A DNA stretch of 64,000 nt from Campanula takesimana (GCA_026119855.1 JAOWBW010000220.1:1666828-1730827); one strand, 5' to 3'; positions 29,026-40,855 are shown, numbered from the stretch's first letter. Numbers and translations: made by a program. The notes: generated by a model from the sequence alone, not told the origin.

Positions 29026-31544
29026 TCAACCCAAGTACGGATCTCCTTCAAAGTAACCAAATTTCTTTGAGAGGTCAACTCCAGGAATGATGATGGGGTC
29101 CTTGAGATCATTGATTTCGAGGAAGTCCATGTTCACGGTTGGAAATTCAAAGCTGTCTTCACTTTCATCTTCATCAGCAGCAAGTCTGTTCCCATGTCCG
29201 GTCGCTTGATTTTGAGATGAGGAGCCTTGAGATCCAGCAATGCTATCCACGGTCAATTGAAGAGTTGAAATTTTGTTAATGACTTCCTGCATATTTGAGT
29301 TAGCAATTTCATAAACCCTATTAATCTTGGAAGTTTGACCTTCAAGCCGTTGGGTGTGGACCTGCATAGCTTGCCTCATAGCTTCTATCTTGGGTGAGAA
29401 CTTTTCTGCGACCGATAACAAACCAACAGAAACACTTGCGTTGATTTCCGCTTTGAGAGAGGTTTTGACCTTATCCATCTTCTCGAATAAAAAATTCTTG
29501 TTGCTTGTCATCACTTTTGACATTTCTTTGCCAGCTTCATCAATTGTCTTGACCAGTGAACGGTCAATGGAATTGGATTGTGCCTTGAGTTCCTCTTTAA
29601 GATCAGCACGGGTGAGAGAAGCGGTAGAAGTGGATGCGGTCAAGGCAAAGTTGGGATTCACGGTAGCTAGGCTTTCAAGGATAGCCTTTGTTATGTTCTG
29701 ACTCTCCCCCTTAATGGTCTCAACAACAGAAGTCTTGAGGTGATCAACCTCATTCTGCATCTTAATCTGGTTTGCAGCAAGCTTTGCAATCTCACCTTGA
29801 GTATCAAGGTTGATCTGAGTCAAGAACTCAATAGCAGTTAAAATGTGAGCCATTTGATCGACCGTACCAGAAGCGGTCGGAGGAGCTTGAGTAGACTGAG
29901 GGGGCGAGGGAGCAGGAGACTTGGTTAATACATCATTATGGTCACTGGGTACACGGTCGCCATCTTGACCGTGACCCTGAAGCTCAACATCGGTGGACTT
30001 GCCTTATTCAGCGGTCGCCTCAACAGGATGCACTTGATCATTATCACTAAAATCAGGACTGTCTATATCCACAATTTTCTCAACATGTTCAAAATCACCA
30101 CTTTTAATATCTTGATTACCAGATTCACCACTTGATTCTACCAACTCCACATCATCTGGTTCATCAACTAAGTTAATAGTGTGCTTTGCTATTTGTCGTT
30201 GCGGTTGAGTAGGAGGGACATCAATATCCTCATCACGGTCGCCTTGCATAGGTGAACCGGATGGAGTGAAGACAGGAGATGCGGTCGACGGAGGCGGTTG
30301 AGATACCTTGGTTTTCTTTGAGGTTTGGATGGGACTAAGTGAGAGGTCCCTTTTCTTGGATTTCTCCCCCTGAGATGGAACGGGGAGTGCAGAAGACTTT
30401 GTTTTGAAGGATTTTGATGGTGCGGTCGGAGAGATCACGGTAGGCTTGGAGACGGTTGATTTGGAGGGAGGTACGGTTGACTTTACTTTGAGAGGAACGG
30501 TAGAGGGAATTTTGGAAGGGGGCTTGACTGTTGAGGGTTCTTTGATGATAACTCCAGTCAGCGGTCTGGGTTTGGAAAGAGCGGTCGAGGCACTAGCAAT
30601 TCCTTTGCCTTTGACCCTTCTAGACACTTGCTCCTCAGCTTCTTCATCATCCTCTTCATCATCATGAACAGATGAGGACTTTCCAGGAGCATCAAGTCCT
30701 AATGCTAATCTAGCTGCCTTGGTGAAGTTAGGAAGGATGTATTTTTCCCTTTTATGCTCAGGTTCACGGTTTCTGTACTCTTGATACTGAACATCACCAA
30801 ACCTGTTGTGGTAGGTGGATCTCATAGTCTTGATGTCAAAGACCTTGGATAATGAGATAGTCACACTAGCATCTTTGTCCCTGTTGATTTCCCTTCGAAC
30901 TTCAGGGATGAATTTGAATAGGAGGGAAAGGAACCTGGTGTTTTTCTTGTACTTGGTGATGGCCTGATCAGATAGTTGCTTATTGTAATCAAAAATGTGG
31001 TCCAATACAAGATCTTGGGCTAGTTCAATGTTCGACCGAGATAAATTTCGGTTGATAGTTTCCATTGAGTGGAATTGAAGTTGCCATGGTTACCACTCTT
31101 ACAGAGAAGACCGTGGCCAACCAGATGACCAATATAGTACATCACCTCAGGAAATGTCTTGCGGTAGGGCTTGCAGACATCAGTAGATCCAATCAATCTC
31201 ATTGCTAGACCATCATACTCCTCATCAGTTAGGGAGATAGGGGCCTCAGTGTCGATGTCAAGGCCAAGTGTGGCAGCAATGTCGGTGTAATCAACCTCAA
31301 CTTTGTGACCGTAGACTTCAGCTTCAATCCAATTGAGCGGTCTATTTTGATCATCTCTCCCTTTGATTTCTTTTGCTGTGGAGTAGAATTCCCCGACTGC
31401 GGCAAGGTAGTGATCAGGTTGATTCATGGTGAAGTAGTGAAGTATGCCAGATTTCTTCATCCTTTTGATCAAATGCCTCCCAATGGCATCCTTTTGGAGG
31501 TCTTCATAGTCAATAACGCATCCAGGAATGACTGATTGTTCTTC
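29026..31544 (-). pseudogene. S1 env-like gene, exon 2
   Basis: Opens after the acceptor at 31545. Order of parts: a conserved N-terminal domain (31544-30750) with motifs such as EVMYYIGHLVGHGL; an acidic patch of D and E; a long S/T/P/K-rich low-complexity stretch; and a C-terminal region rich in heptad-like repeats (29853-29200), likely coiled coil, ending YFEGDPYLG. A one-base frameshift near 31036 and a TAA at 30004-30006 break it; the frames otherwise continue. Sirevirus env-like proteins have no proven function. I see no certain signal peptide or membrane segment, so the name follows position only. Confidence 0.75.
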
Positions 31545-32166
31545 CTACAAAATTGAGAAAGTTAGCAACACTGATGCGGTTGACCAATGTGCGGTCGAAG
31601 GATTAATGATGATGCGGTCGACAGGCACACGGTAGACAGAGAGCGGTCGACAAAAACACTTGGAAATATTTTCAAAGAAGTTTCCAAAAATACGCACAAA
31701 CATCATATCACTATGTGTAGCCAAGAATGAGAATCAAAAAGTGACTATATCAAGAACATGAGGAACATCATAAAAACACCAAGAACACTATTCATGGCGA
31801 AAACCCAGAAAATGATTCAGAGCATGAAAATCAATAAAAATTATATCAATGTGAGCATAAAAACCGATTACACGCATAAATAACATCAATTTCAACATCA
31901 AAAACATATTAAACTCAGAATATGAAAGGGCATAGTTAACCAAAAAGCTTCAAAAACATTTATGGCATAAATAGATATAAAAGCCAAATACGAATCTAAA
32001 CATGTTAGAGAACTCGAAATCATCAAAGTAACAAGTTATAAGCATAATCAGAACCAAAATAACCCAGGAATATAAAGAATTTAGACAAACATATCAAATG
32101 GGTTTAACCCGCCAAAACTAAAACATAGAACTCAAAAATGTAAAGTTTTGGGTCAAGAAATCATAC
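31545..32166 (-). other. Predicted intron in S1 env-like gene (622 nt)
   Basis: Minus-strand donor ATG/GTATGA at 32166 and acceptor TTTTGTAG/GAAG at 31545; AT-rich with several stops. Joining the flanking frames keeps the reading frame. Genomic prediction only. Confidence 0.65.
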
Positions 32167-32238
32167 CATTGTGTCTTCAGAGATTTGTTCTTGTGATTTC
32201 TTAGAAGATTTCGTTGGTTGTGTTGATTTTGGTGCCAT
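32167..32238 (-). CDS. S1 env-like gene, exon 1
   Basis: ATG at 32238 starts 24 codons beginning MAPKSTQPTKSSKK, a basic serine/lysine-rich start, ending at a consensus splice donor. S2 has a matching start MAPKNPSKKSSKK at 63159. Conservation of this short exon in two families supports both the start and the intron. The N-terminus resembles a nuclear-localisation-type basic tract more than a signal peptide. Confidence 0.7.
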
Positions 32239-32979
32239 TTAGAGAAGAAAAGAGTAAGAAACGAGAGAGAGAGGAACTGGGTTTTGTAGAGAGAATTAGA
32301 GAGAGATAGAGTGTAGAGAGAGAAAGTGGAGAGTGGAGAGGTGTTTCAGAAAAAGTTGTTGCAGAGAGGTGGAGTTGAAGGGAAGTGGAACGGTTTGTGT
32401 AAGAGAAGTGGGAGGTTAACTCTGCAAAAACTCAGGGATTTGACCAGTAATGTCCTTTCACCATAAATGCATGGATAGTGACGGCGGACATAAATAAGGG
32501 AATAAAATTAATTGCAAATGATTTGAATTAAATGAAAACGAGGGAAAAGAGGAAATTACGGAATTACCCCTTGGGATGACTAGGAGGGTCCTAAAAATTG
32601 CTAAGTTAGAAACACTTACCTGGTCACCAAACTTTTGCGGTCAGGTGCTTGATCGTGAATATTTGCGGTCAAGAATGTTACCTTGTCCTATGTATGCTTC
32701 TTTAAAGCAGTGAACGAATATCATCATTTTCCCATGCGGTCGGCTTCTTTAAAGCCTGAACAAATTACATCTTTGTATGCGGTTAATGAGGCGGTTGGCA
32801 TATGCGCGGTCGACATTTATGCGGTCAGCATTGATGAGGTCAGTAAGCTTTGATAGATTTTGATGCTTCGACCGGAATTACTTGACCGGTGAGATGATAA
32901 TCGACCGTAGAGACCTACTTGGTTTTGGACTTAGAGAAAACATAAGACATTAGCACAATCAAAGTATATGGACAAGTAA
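32239..32979 (-). other. S1 spacer between pol and env-like gene
   Basis: Non-coding. In element sense the pol-proximal half (32979-32630) is dense in CGGTC words (about ten); the half next to the env ATG is a purine/pyrimidine-biased stretch with AGAGAG runs on +, which could be the promoter or 5' UTR of a subgenomic env-like RNA. Confidence 0.65.
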
Positions 32980-35900
32980 TTAAAGTTCTAGCATACCCAT
33001 CTCTCCTCTAAGATACCTAAATCTCTTGGAATCCAGAGCCTTGGTGAGAATATCTGCAATTTGATTGTCAGTACTCACATACTCTAGATGGATATTACCT
33101 TTTTCCACATGATCTTTGAGAAAGTGGTATTTGATATCAATGTGTTTGGTCTTTGAATGCATGACAGGGTTGTTGGAGACAGCAATGGTAGATGTATTGT
33201 CACAAAAGATTGGACAATTTTCTTCGTTGATTCCGTAGTCAACCAATTGTTGCTTCATCCACAGCACTTGGCAGCAGCAGCTTCCAGCGGCTATATATTC
33301 AGCTTCTGTGGTAGATACAGAGACTGAGGCTTGTTTCTTACTTGCCCATGAAACGAGTCGATTTCCAAGGAAATGACAAGTTCCACTTGTGCTTTTCCTG
33401 TCTATTGTACATGCTGCATAGTCTGCATCTGAGTAACCTGTAAGATCAAAGTTCTAATCTTTGGAGTACCAAAGTCCAAGGTTAGTAGTCCCAGATAGAT
33501 ATCGAATAATACGTTTAACAGCAATAAGATGTGCTTCTCTAGGATCAGCTTGATAACGTGCACAAACGCAAACACTAAACATGATATCTGGTCTACTAGC
33601 AGTTAAGTATAGGAGAGAGCCAATCATACCTCGATACAAGGTTTGATCAACCTTCTTACCTTTCAAGTCTTTGTCTAGCTTGTTACCAGTAGCCATAGGA
33701 GTGTCGTATGCCTTTGCATTTTCAAGTCCAAATTTCTTGATAAGATCCTTTGTGTACTTTGCTTGGTTGAGGAAGATACCTTCAGCACATTGTTTGATTT
33801 GTAGCCCAAGGAAGAATGTTAATTCTCCCATCATGCTCATCTCAAATTTGCTTTTCATTAGCTTCTCAAATCGCTTACACAACAATTCATTAGTAGAACC
33901 AAAAATAATATCATCTACATATATTTGAACTAATAAAGTATGATCATGATATTTAGCAATGAATAAAGTTGTGTCGATATTACCACGCTTGAAGCCTTTC
34001 TCTAGGAGAAATTTAGATAGAGTATCATACCATGCACGTGGAGCTTGTTTGAGTCCATATAAAGCTTTGCGGAGTTTGTAGACATGATTTGGAAATTTGG
34101 GGTCTTCAAATCCGGGCGGTTGAGCAACAAAGACTGTTTCTTAAAGTTCTCCGTTGAGAAATGCACTCTTCACATCCATTTGATATAACTTGAATCTTTT
34201 GAAAGAGGCATAAGCTAAAAATATCCTTATAGCTTCAAGTCTTGCAACGGGGGCAAAAGTTTCATCATAATCAATGCCTTCTTCTTGTCTGTATCCTTGT
34301 GAAACCAACCTAGCTTTGTTCCTTGTGATGCTTCCATTCTCATCCATCTTGTTTCGGAACACCCACTTTGTACCAATCACTCCTTGATCTTGTGGCCTTG
34401 GAACTAAGGTCCAAACTTTGCATCTTTCAAATTGGTTGAGCTCTTCTTGCATAGCAACAACCCAACTTGAGTCTTGGAGTGCTTCATCAACTTTCTTGGG
34501 TTCAACTTGAGATATAAATGCTGTAAGTGCATCATAGTTTGATCTTCTTGTTCGAACACCAGAATGCAAATCACCAATGATATTCTGAATTGGGTGATCT
34601 CTAACCTCACGAACTTCTTGAGGTATATCTGGTTGAGTTGATGGTGGTTGTAAATCTTCTAGTGGTACATCATTTGTGCTATCCCAATCATAAGTAATTT
34701 GAGGGATAGGTTCTTCCGCATTGAAGGGTGTTTCAACTTCAACTCCATTTGAGGTAGCAGCAGATGAGGTAGCTTCTGGTGCTTCATATGAGGTAGATGG
34801 AGGTACAGTTGAGGTAGATGGGTTTCCTTGAGTTGATTGATTTTGAGGTTGAGTTGTACCTGTCTCATTTATCTCAACAAAATCATCAGTAACATTTGGA
34901 GCCATATGTGGCTCAAGGAGAGAATGTTCATCAAAAGTAATATGGACAGATTCAACTATCTTAAGAGTGGTTTTATTAAATACACGAAAAGCTTTTGAGT
35001 GTTTAGCATACCCAATAAATATACCTTCATCGGCCTTAGGAGCAAATTTACCTCGATGTTCTTTACCGTTGTAGAGTATGAAGCATTTGCATCCAAATAT
35101 CTTGAAGTATGCTATGTTGGGGGTTCTTCCTCTCCAAAGTTCATAAGGAGTTTTGTTGTAGGTCTTGTTGATGAGGGATCTATTTTGAGTGAAGCATGCT
35201 GTGTTGACGGCTTCAGCCCAAAAGTATTGAGGTAGCTTTGCTTCAGCAATCATAGTCTTTCCAGCCTCTATCAACGTTCTGTTCTTCCTTTCCACAACAC
35301 CGTTTTGTTGTGGAACTCCAGCAGCAGAGAAGTTGTGGTCAATACCATGGTCATCACAGTACTGAGCTACACCGTTGTTCTTGAATTCTGTACCGTTGTC
35401 GGATCGAACACTAACGATGTCATCTTCCTTTTGTGTTTGGAGCTGTCTAAAGAGTGCGGTCAAAATGTCATAGCAATCATCCTTTGAGATCATCATTTCA
35501 ACCCACGTATATCTTGAATAATCATCTACCACAACTAAGGTATATCTATTTCCTCCAATACTTGCGGTAGTAACAGGTCCAAACAAATCCATATGTAGCA
35601 GTTGCAAACATCTAGAAGTTGAGGGTGTGGTCTTGCTGGAGAAAGACACCTTCGGTTGTTTGCCTAGTTGACATGCTATGCACTTCTCATCGTGGTGATC
35701 AGCTACTTTGGGTAAACCACGAACTAGATTTTCTCTACCAATCTTGGAGAGATACTTGAAGTTTAAGTGACTTAGTCTTTTATGCCACAGCCAACTATTC
35801 TCACTAACATTCTTTGCTACAAAACAGAGATTAGAAGAAATGCAAGGTGAATTAAAATCAACAACATAAACATTTTTCTTACGAATCCCTTTGAGCAAAG

Positions 35901-36216
35901 TGACGCCGGATATGCCATCTTTGATGAGACAGAAATTTGAAGTGAAGTGGCATTGCAATCCTTTGTCGCAGAACTGAGATATTGAGAGTAGATTGTGTTG
36001 TAGTCCAATAACTAGAGAGACTTCTTGGATGGTGATTTTTCCTTTACGAATGACTCCATATCCTACAGTCTTTCCTTTGTTATTATCTCCAAAGGTTACT
36101 GATGGCCCTTTTTCTTCACGGACATCTTCCAATAAGTTGATATCTCCCGTCATGTGTCTTGAACAGCCACTATCGAGATACCATAAGCTTGATTTATCCT
36201 TGGAATGTCCAGCCAT
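32980..36216 (-). pseudogene. pol: S1 pol: protease, integrase, RT, RNase H
   Basis: Protease WYLDSGCSRHMTG; integrase finger HKRLSH with CIACQLG, core MDLFGP, RSDNGTEF and the E of NGVVERKNRTL; C-terminal block IFIGYAKHSKAFRVFN; RT with KWVFRNKM, YRQEEGIDYDETFAPVA, QMDVKSAFLN; YVDDIIFGS in the downstream segment near 33910; RNase H with SDADYAAC, TEAEYIA and DNTSTIAVS. Two in-frame stops (34141-34143, TAA in a probable CAA codon, and near 33454) are the only defects. Sequence is close to S2's pol and clearly Sirevirus-type. It would make the enzymes needed for copying and integration. Confidence 0.93.
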
Positions 36217-36329
36217 TAAGCAGAGGACCTAAAAAATAGACATTTAATACCAAGGTCCCCTTTTTATTCTTTTGGGTCCAAAGGGTTAGCAACTTTTAAC
36301 AACCCACACTTGCCTCACAGAAGGAGGGT
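36217..36329 (-). other. S1 gag-pol junction, intron-like
   Basis: Gag ends TAA at 36286 and the same frame reopens as pol at 36216. Between them stand TTGCTAAC (matches a plant branch point), a pyrimidine-rich stretch and TTTTTTAG/GTC. S2 keeps TTGCTAAC and CTCTCAG/GTC at the same spacing. A possible donor is GCAA/GTGTGG near 36310. Splicing or a conserved processing signal is possible. Confidence 0.4.
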
Positions 36330-38577
36330 TACTCTTTCTGGGATTGGGTGTGAATCTCAAAAGACATTCAGCAGCCTTGTGACCATAACCATCACACACA
36401 GAACAATGGTGGAAGCCACCCAACTGAGGGTTAACAAACTTTGTTAAAGTCTTGAGCACGACATTGTTTACTAGTATGGATGAGGTCTCCTTAACAAAGT
36501 TCATCCTTTTGAACTTTGCTGCCTTGCCGCCACTTGCGGTCGCCAGCTTCCTAGGTGCGGTCGAATGATCTCGCGGTAAGTACATGCGGTAGGGAGCACC
36601 ATCTACCTTGCTAGAGGAAGCCTCTGCGGTAGGTTCATCCATGGCAATTCCTTTCAACTTTGCCTTTCCAGTTTGTTTCTTAGGGTAGACATAGTTAAAC
36701 ACTAGTTTCTTCTTTGGTTCTTGTCCTACACCCTTTGAAACATGATGTTTAGCCTTCGACTCTTCCAAAGTTTGGTGGGTAAATTTCTCATCTCTTTCAC
36801 AACAAGATGCACATTTAAAGTTGTCACTAGTTTGGAATCCCAAGCCTTCCTTATCACCACTAGACTTTTGGGATTCTAAGATTTGTTCCATAGTGACACG
36901 AGAATTGGTCCACTCATTTGTGATCCTTTTCAGGTCATTTATCTCAGTAACCAATTCTTCGTTTTTAACCTTAAATATAGCATTTTGTTCTTCTAAGAAA
37001 CGGTTTCGATCAGTAAGAGGAGTCATACTCTTGATCTGCTCCTTAAGGAGGGTGAGTTCAGATCTTAATAGAGATTTCTCCGTCTTAAGCTGGGAAATTT
37101 CTTCAGTTGAAAGTGCTAAAGCTTCCTTCATGCCAGAGAATTTACTAATTACCTGTTCAGCTTTTGCAAACATCTTTTCTTGTTCATCAGGGGAAATGTC
37201 AAACTTGACTTGAGGTGTGGTAGACACGACTTCCTTCACTTTGGGGTTTAGTAGAGCCTTCTTTGCTGCACTAACATCACATCTTGAAAATAGAAGATCA
37301 CCATTCTTTTGAACCGGAGTTAGGAATCCTTTTTCAGCAAGTTCATCGGCCGTATAACTTATCCGTTTAGGTTTTGCATTTGGTGAGCGACGACTTTTAT
37401 TATCATCCTCATCATCGGACTGAACGACCAAACAGATGTGACCTTCTTCAGAATCCTCATCGCTTTCATCAGAATCTGACTCTATCCAGGTAGCTAACTC
37501 TTTTGTGGTAGAGTCCTCTTCAGCAACCATCCCCTTTTGCTTTGAGTATCTTGGATTGAAGTTGCTTTTCTTCTTCATATATTCATACTTGGGAATTTGG
37601 CATTCTGATGCGAAATGACCGGGTTTCCTGCAATTAAAACAAACGAGATCCTCTTTCTTCTTGGAGAAGTTGTAGTTCTCTTTCTTCTTTGAAGGGCTGC
37701 TCCTTGAAAACCTTGTTGGAGCTTTGCTTGTTGATCCGGGTCTTGCTGTCTTTCTGAACTTTTGGAATCTTTTCACAAACATAGCAAAATCATCATCATC
37801 CATATCAAGTAAATCTGATGTGGAGATTTTTAGATCTTCTTCCTCGATCACTTCTTCCTTTTGAGCAACCAACGATAAGCTCTTTGTTTTTCCTTCCATT
37901 TCAGCAATGTTGTTAAGCTTGATATCAAAGACCTTGAGGTTGGCATAGAGGCTTCTGAGAGACATATCATCTAGTAATTTGGTATCTTCAAGAGTGTTTC
38001 CTTTGTGTAGATATTGCGAACCAAGAGCGGCAAGAAAATTAACATTGATTTCTTTCTTGGTAAGCTTCTTTCCGAGTACTGTATAAGTACTCACGATCTC
38101 ACAATAACGATCGTAAGTGGCTCTTTGTGATTCACCGGGGATCTTAGCAAAGTTGTTGAATCTTCTTTGAATTGCAAATTTTTTGCTTTCCTTGCAAGAT
38201 TGATCTCCTTCGATGTAATCTTCAATTGCATCCCAAAGTTCTTTTGCAGTAGAGCATTCCATGATCTGTCGACACTGTGACGTACTCAAGGTACTTAGAA
38301 GTATGCTTTTTGCTTTCACATCCATTCCAACCAGTCTTTTCTCTTCATCGGTCCATTCAGCCTTTGGTTTCTTGATAGTCGGATTTGCACCATTGGTTTC
38401 TTGATCCAGATTAGCTTTCATTGGGAAGTATGGTCCAATGGTAAGACAATCACCAAGTTGCTCGTCCATGGAGTAGAACTGAGTTAGAATGCTGTGCTTC
38501 CATACGTCAAAATTATCTTCGTTGAACGCTGGAACGTGAGTGAAGTTAACCGTTGCCATAGTTTTCTGACTTGCCAT
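36286..38577 (-). CDS. gag: S1 Gag (763 aa), intact
   Basis: ATG at 38577. N-terminal UBN2-type copia Gag domain (NEDNFDVWKHSILTQF, near residue 20; ELWDAIEDYIEG near 115), first knuckle CFNCRKPGHFASEC near residue 315, a long middle coiled-coil-like part (EKMFAKAEQVISKF and TLLKEQIKSM), a CASCCERDE motif, and a second knuckle CSVCDGYGHKAAEC near residue 735. Two distant zinc knuckles and a large size are typical of Sirevirus Gag. It forms the particle and binds element RNA. No internal stop, so it could still be made. Confidence 0.92.
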   Translation of the reverse strand: MASQKTMATVNFTHVPAFNEDNFDVWKHSILTQFYSMDEQLGDCLTIGPYFPMKANLDQETNGANPTIKKPKAEWTDEEKRLVGMDVKAKSILLSTLSTSQCRQIMECSTAKELWDAIEDYIEGDQSCKESKKFAIQRRFNNFAKIPGESQRATYDRYCEIVSTYTVLGKKLTKKEINVNFLAALGSQYLHKGNTLEDTKLLDDMSLRSLYANLKVFDIKLNNIAEMEGKTKSLSLVAQKEEVIEEEDLKISTSDLLDMDDDDFAMFVKRFQKFRKTARPGSTSKAPTRFSRSSPSKKKENYNFSKKKEDLVCFNCRKPGHFASECQIPKYEYMKKKSNFNPRYSKQKGMVAEEDSTTKELATWIESDSDESDEDSEEGHICLVVQSDDEDDNKSRRSPNAKPKRISYTADELAEKGFLTPVQKNGDLLFSRCDVSAAKKALLNPKVKEVVSTTPQVKFDISPDEQEKMFAKAEQVISKFSGMKEALALSTEEISQLKTEKSLLRSELTLLKEQIKSMTPLTDRNRFLEEQNAIFKVKNEELVTEINDLKRITNEWTNSRVTMEQILESQKSSGDKEGLGFQTSDNFKCASCCERDEKFTHQTLEESKAKHHVSKGVGQEPKKKLVFNYVYPKKQTGKAKLKGIAMDEPTAEASSSKVDGAPYRMYLPRDHSTAPRKLATASGGKAAKFKRMNFVKETSSILVNNVVLKTLTKFVNPQLGGFHHCSVCDGYGHKAAECLLRFTPNPRKSNPPSVRQVWVVKSC

Positions 38578-38634
38578 TTCGAATCGGCACCCAAGCTGTT
38601 AAGCTTGAAAAACAGAAGTTTTATAAAGGTGTTT

Positions 38635-38646
38635 GCTCTGATACCA
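38635..38646 (-). other. S1 primer-binding site (initiator tRNA-Met)
   Basis: Minus-strand TGGTATCAGAGC two bases from the 5' LTR. Confidence 0.93.
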
Positions 38647-38648
38647 CT

Positions 38649-40225
38649 TGTTGGTCCCAAAGACACAACAAGGGTATGAAAAGAGGCTAGAGGGGGGGGG
38701 GTGAATAGCCTATTAAAATTTCAACCCTTTTTCAAATTCAACCAAGTGCTTACTCTTGAATATGCGGTCAAGTTAAAACCACACGGTCAAGGGGTAATAT
38801 GCACAGCGGAAGTTTTCGTTAGAAATGGGAAAGGTTGGTTTTGACTAAAATCTCTAAGTAGGAATACCAGCACTCACGGTTAACCAGGTTGCGGTCGAGT
38901 GAGTCCGGTCGAGGGTGAAGTGCGGTCAAGAGATTGCGGTCAAGAGGTTGAGATTGAAAGTTGTCTTAGAAGTTTTGGCAAAAGATAAGTTAGTCAGATT
39001 TTAACTTAGGCAATAAGGAGAACAAAACAAACACAATTCACAGCAAGTTCTTAAATCTGAAAGATCAATCACTAAATGACAAACAAAGTTAATATGAACA
39101 ATAAAGAACAAGATGAACAATACTTGAAAGTAAATTTGCAGAAAGTAAAATGACACAAGTATTTGGAAAGGTTCGATCTGTTAAAAGATCTACGTCCTTT
39201 ACCAAGATGGTCAGTCTTGGATTTTGAATGGAGGTATATATTGATTCTTGAGTGTACAGATTACAGAGATGAAGTATTGAATCAACACCTACTTTCTATG
39301 AAGAACAAATCCTAGACTTAGACCAGTGTATCCTTTTTGATTCAATCTAAGTGATTGATCAATTGGGGTGAGTGTGTGTGTAAGAATCAGAAGCTCGTTG
39401 AAATCTAAGTGATTGTAGAGCCTAATGAATCTTAAGTGTTACAAATCTTGAGATGACTTGTTTGTTGCTGGAGATCGTTGAAGGTTTGAAGGTGAGTTCT
39501 TTGAAGATTCAAAGGATTCTGGAAATCTTGAGTATGATCTTCAATCACCAAGAATTTCAACAGCAATTTCTCTCTTAGAATCTCAGCATTTTTCAATGAA
39601 GAACTTAAGGGCTATTTATAGCCTTGAAAGAGAAAATAGCTGTTGGATTTACTTGGGCTCCAAGTTGAAGGACAGTGAGCTGTTGAATTCTGATTGGAGC
39701 TCAATCTGAGTTTGTCCTTTTTGCAGATAAGAGGTGGTCCCACTTAGATGAATTCAAATTTGAATTACTTGGGATCCAAGTTTTGCAACGTTCTAAACTA
39801 ACCATAGTTTGACCATGGTTAAGTTTTAACAAACTTGGGTTCTTGGACAACTTCATCATTTGCGGTCAAGGCCTCACGGTCGAGTGGCTTGCGGTCGGGG
39901 GGTCAGATGTGACCTGTTAAGATATGCCACAAAGCTCATGGTCACTGACTTCCGGTCAAGTGATTCACGGTCAAGTGGTCTTCCACGGTCAGGTGGTCTA
40001 CCACGGTCAAGTGAATTCACGGTCAAGGTCTTGACCACTAAACTTCCAGACTTAGAAATTTTTTAGCCTATCAATCTAAAGCCTATACTATCAAAGTGGA
40101 CTATTCTAAAAATGAAGTTTAACACTTTTTACAATATATCCTAAAGTCCACAAAAAGATAAAATTACGTTATGGGATCAATCAAATCTAGGTAATAGGAG
40201 TGGTTTATAATAAGCATACCCAAAA
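38649..40225 (-). repeat. S1 5' LTR (1577 bp)
   Basis: Same length as the 3' LTR. TATA box CTATAAATAG on minus at 39612-39621. Its outer terminus reads CCCAAAA instead of CCCAACA, so one or a few terminal bases are altered or lost together with the expected TSD. Confidence 0.93.
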
Positions 40226-40855
40226 ACCACTTTGGTCCGATCAATCTTTTGCTTGCTTTCAAAAAAATCTCTGTTTTCACCTTGACATCTAGAACTTGAC
40301 TCTCACACACGTACACACATGTAAAATAATTGCACTACATACCCTATAAACCCGGGTCCCAATCGGAGGACGGATGTCGGTTAGCACCCCCACTCTACGA
40401 GTGGCACTCGCCGGTCTCTCCAAAGATGGTGTACCCACTCCGTGACACGCTCCTAGACTGTGTTCATGGGGAGTCTTAGACATAAGCCCTGCATCAACCT
40501 CATGCATACATAATAGTCAATAGGACACTCCTTGAGACCGATCGGTTCGATTCTTAGGGTTGTTTTAATCTTTTCCCAAAATAACGTTTTTACTACAATC
40601 TATAATCCTCCCTTCATGAATTCTTAACGGTTGTCACTTCGGTAATAAATTATCGGACAAAGGATTACGATGGTGAAATTGAGAATTTTCTATGTTCATC
40701 GAGTCTAGTATCTTTCGCCATCAAGATCATGCGTTTGATAATGTCCCTTTCGGTTGTCCCTAAACAAGAATTCATAAGGTTTGATTGCATAAAAGGCGTT
40801 TAACAAAGTGCAAAACAATTACGGAATCACTTAGGTTTGGCTAAATTGAATGGTC

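Larger units (their letters stand above)
26989..40225 (-). mobile_element. Element S1: Sirevirus (Ty1/copia) with env-like gene
   Basis: LTRs of 1577 bp each, initiator-Met PBS, gag with two zinc knuckles, pol, and a downstream spliced env-like gene: the structure of plant Sireviruses. The LTRs differ at about 16 positions by eye (about 1%), and the coding region has only two pol stops, one env stop and one env frameshift, so it is recent. Inserted in E's leader. The left flank is GTAGG; the right flank shows no matching TSD, probably through a small deletion at the right junction. Confidence 0.93.
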
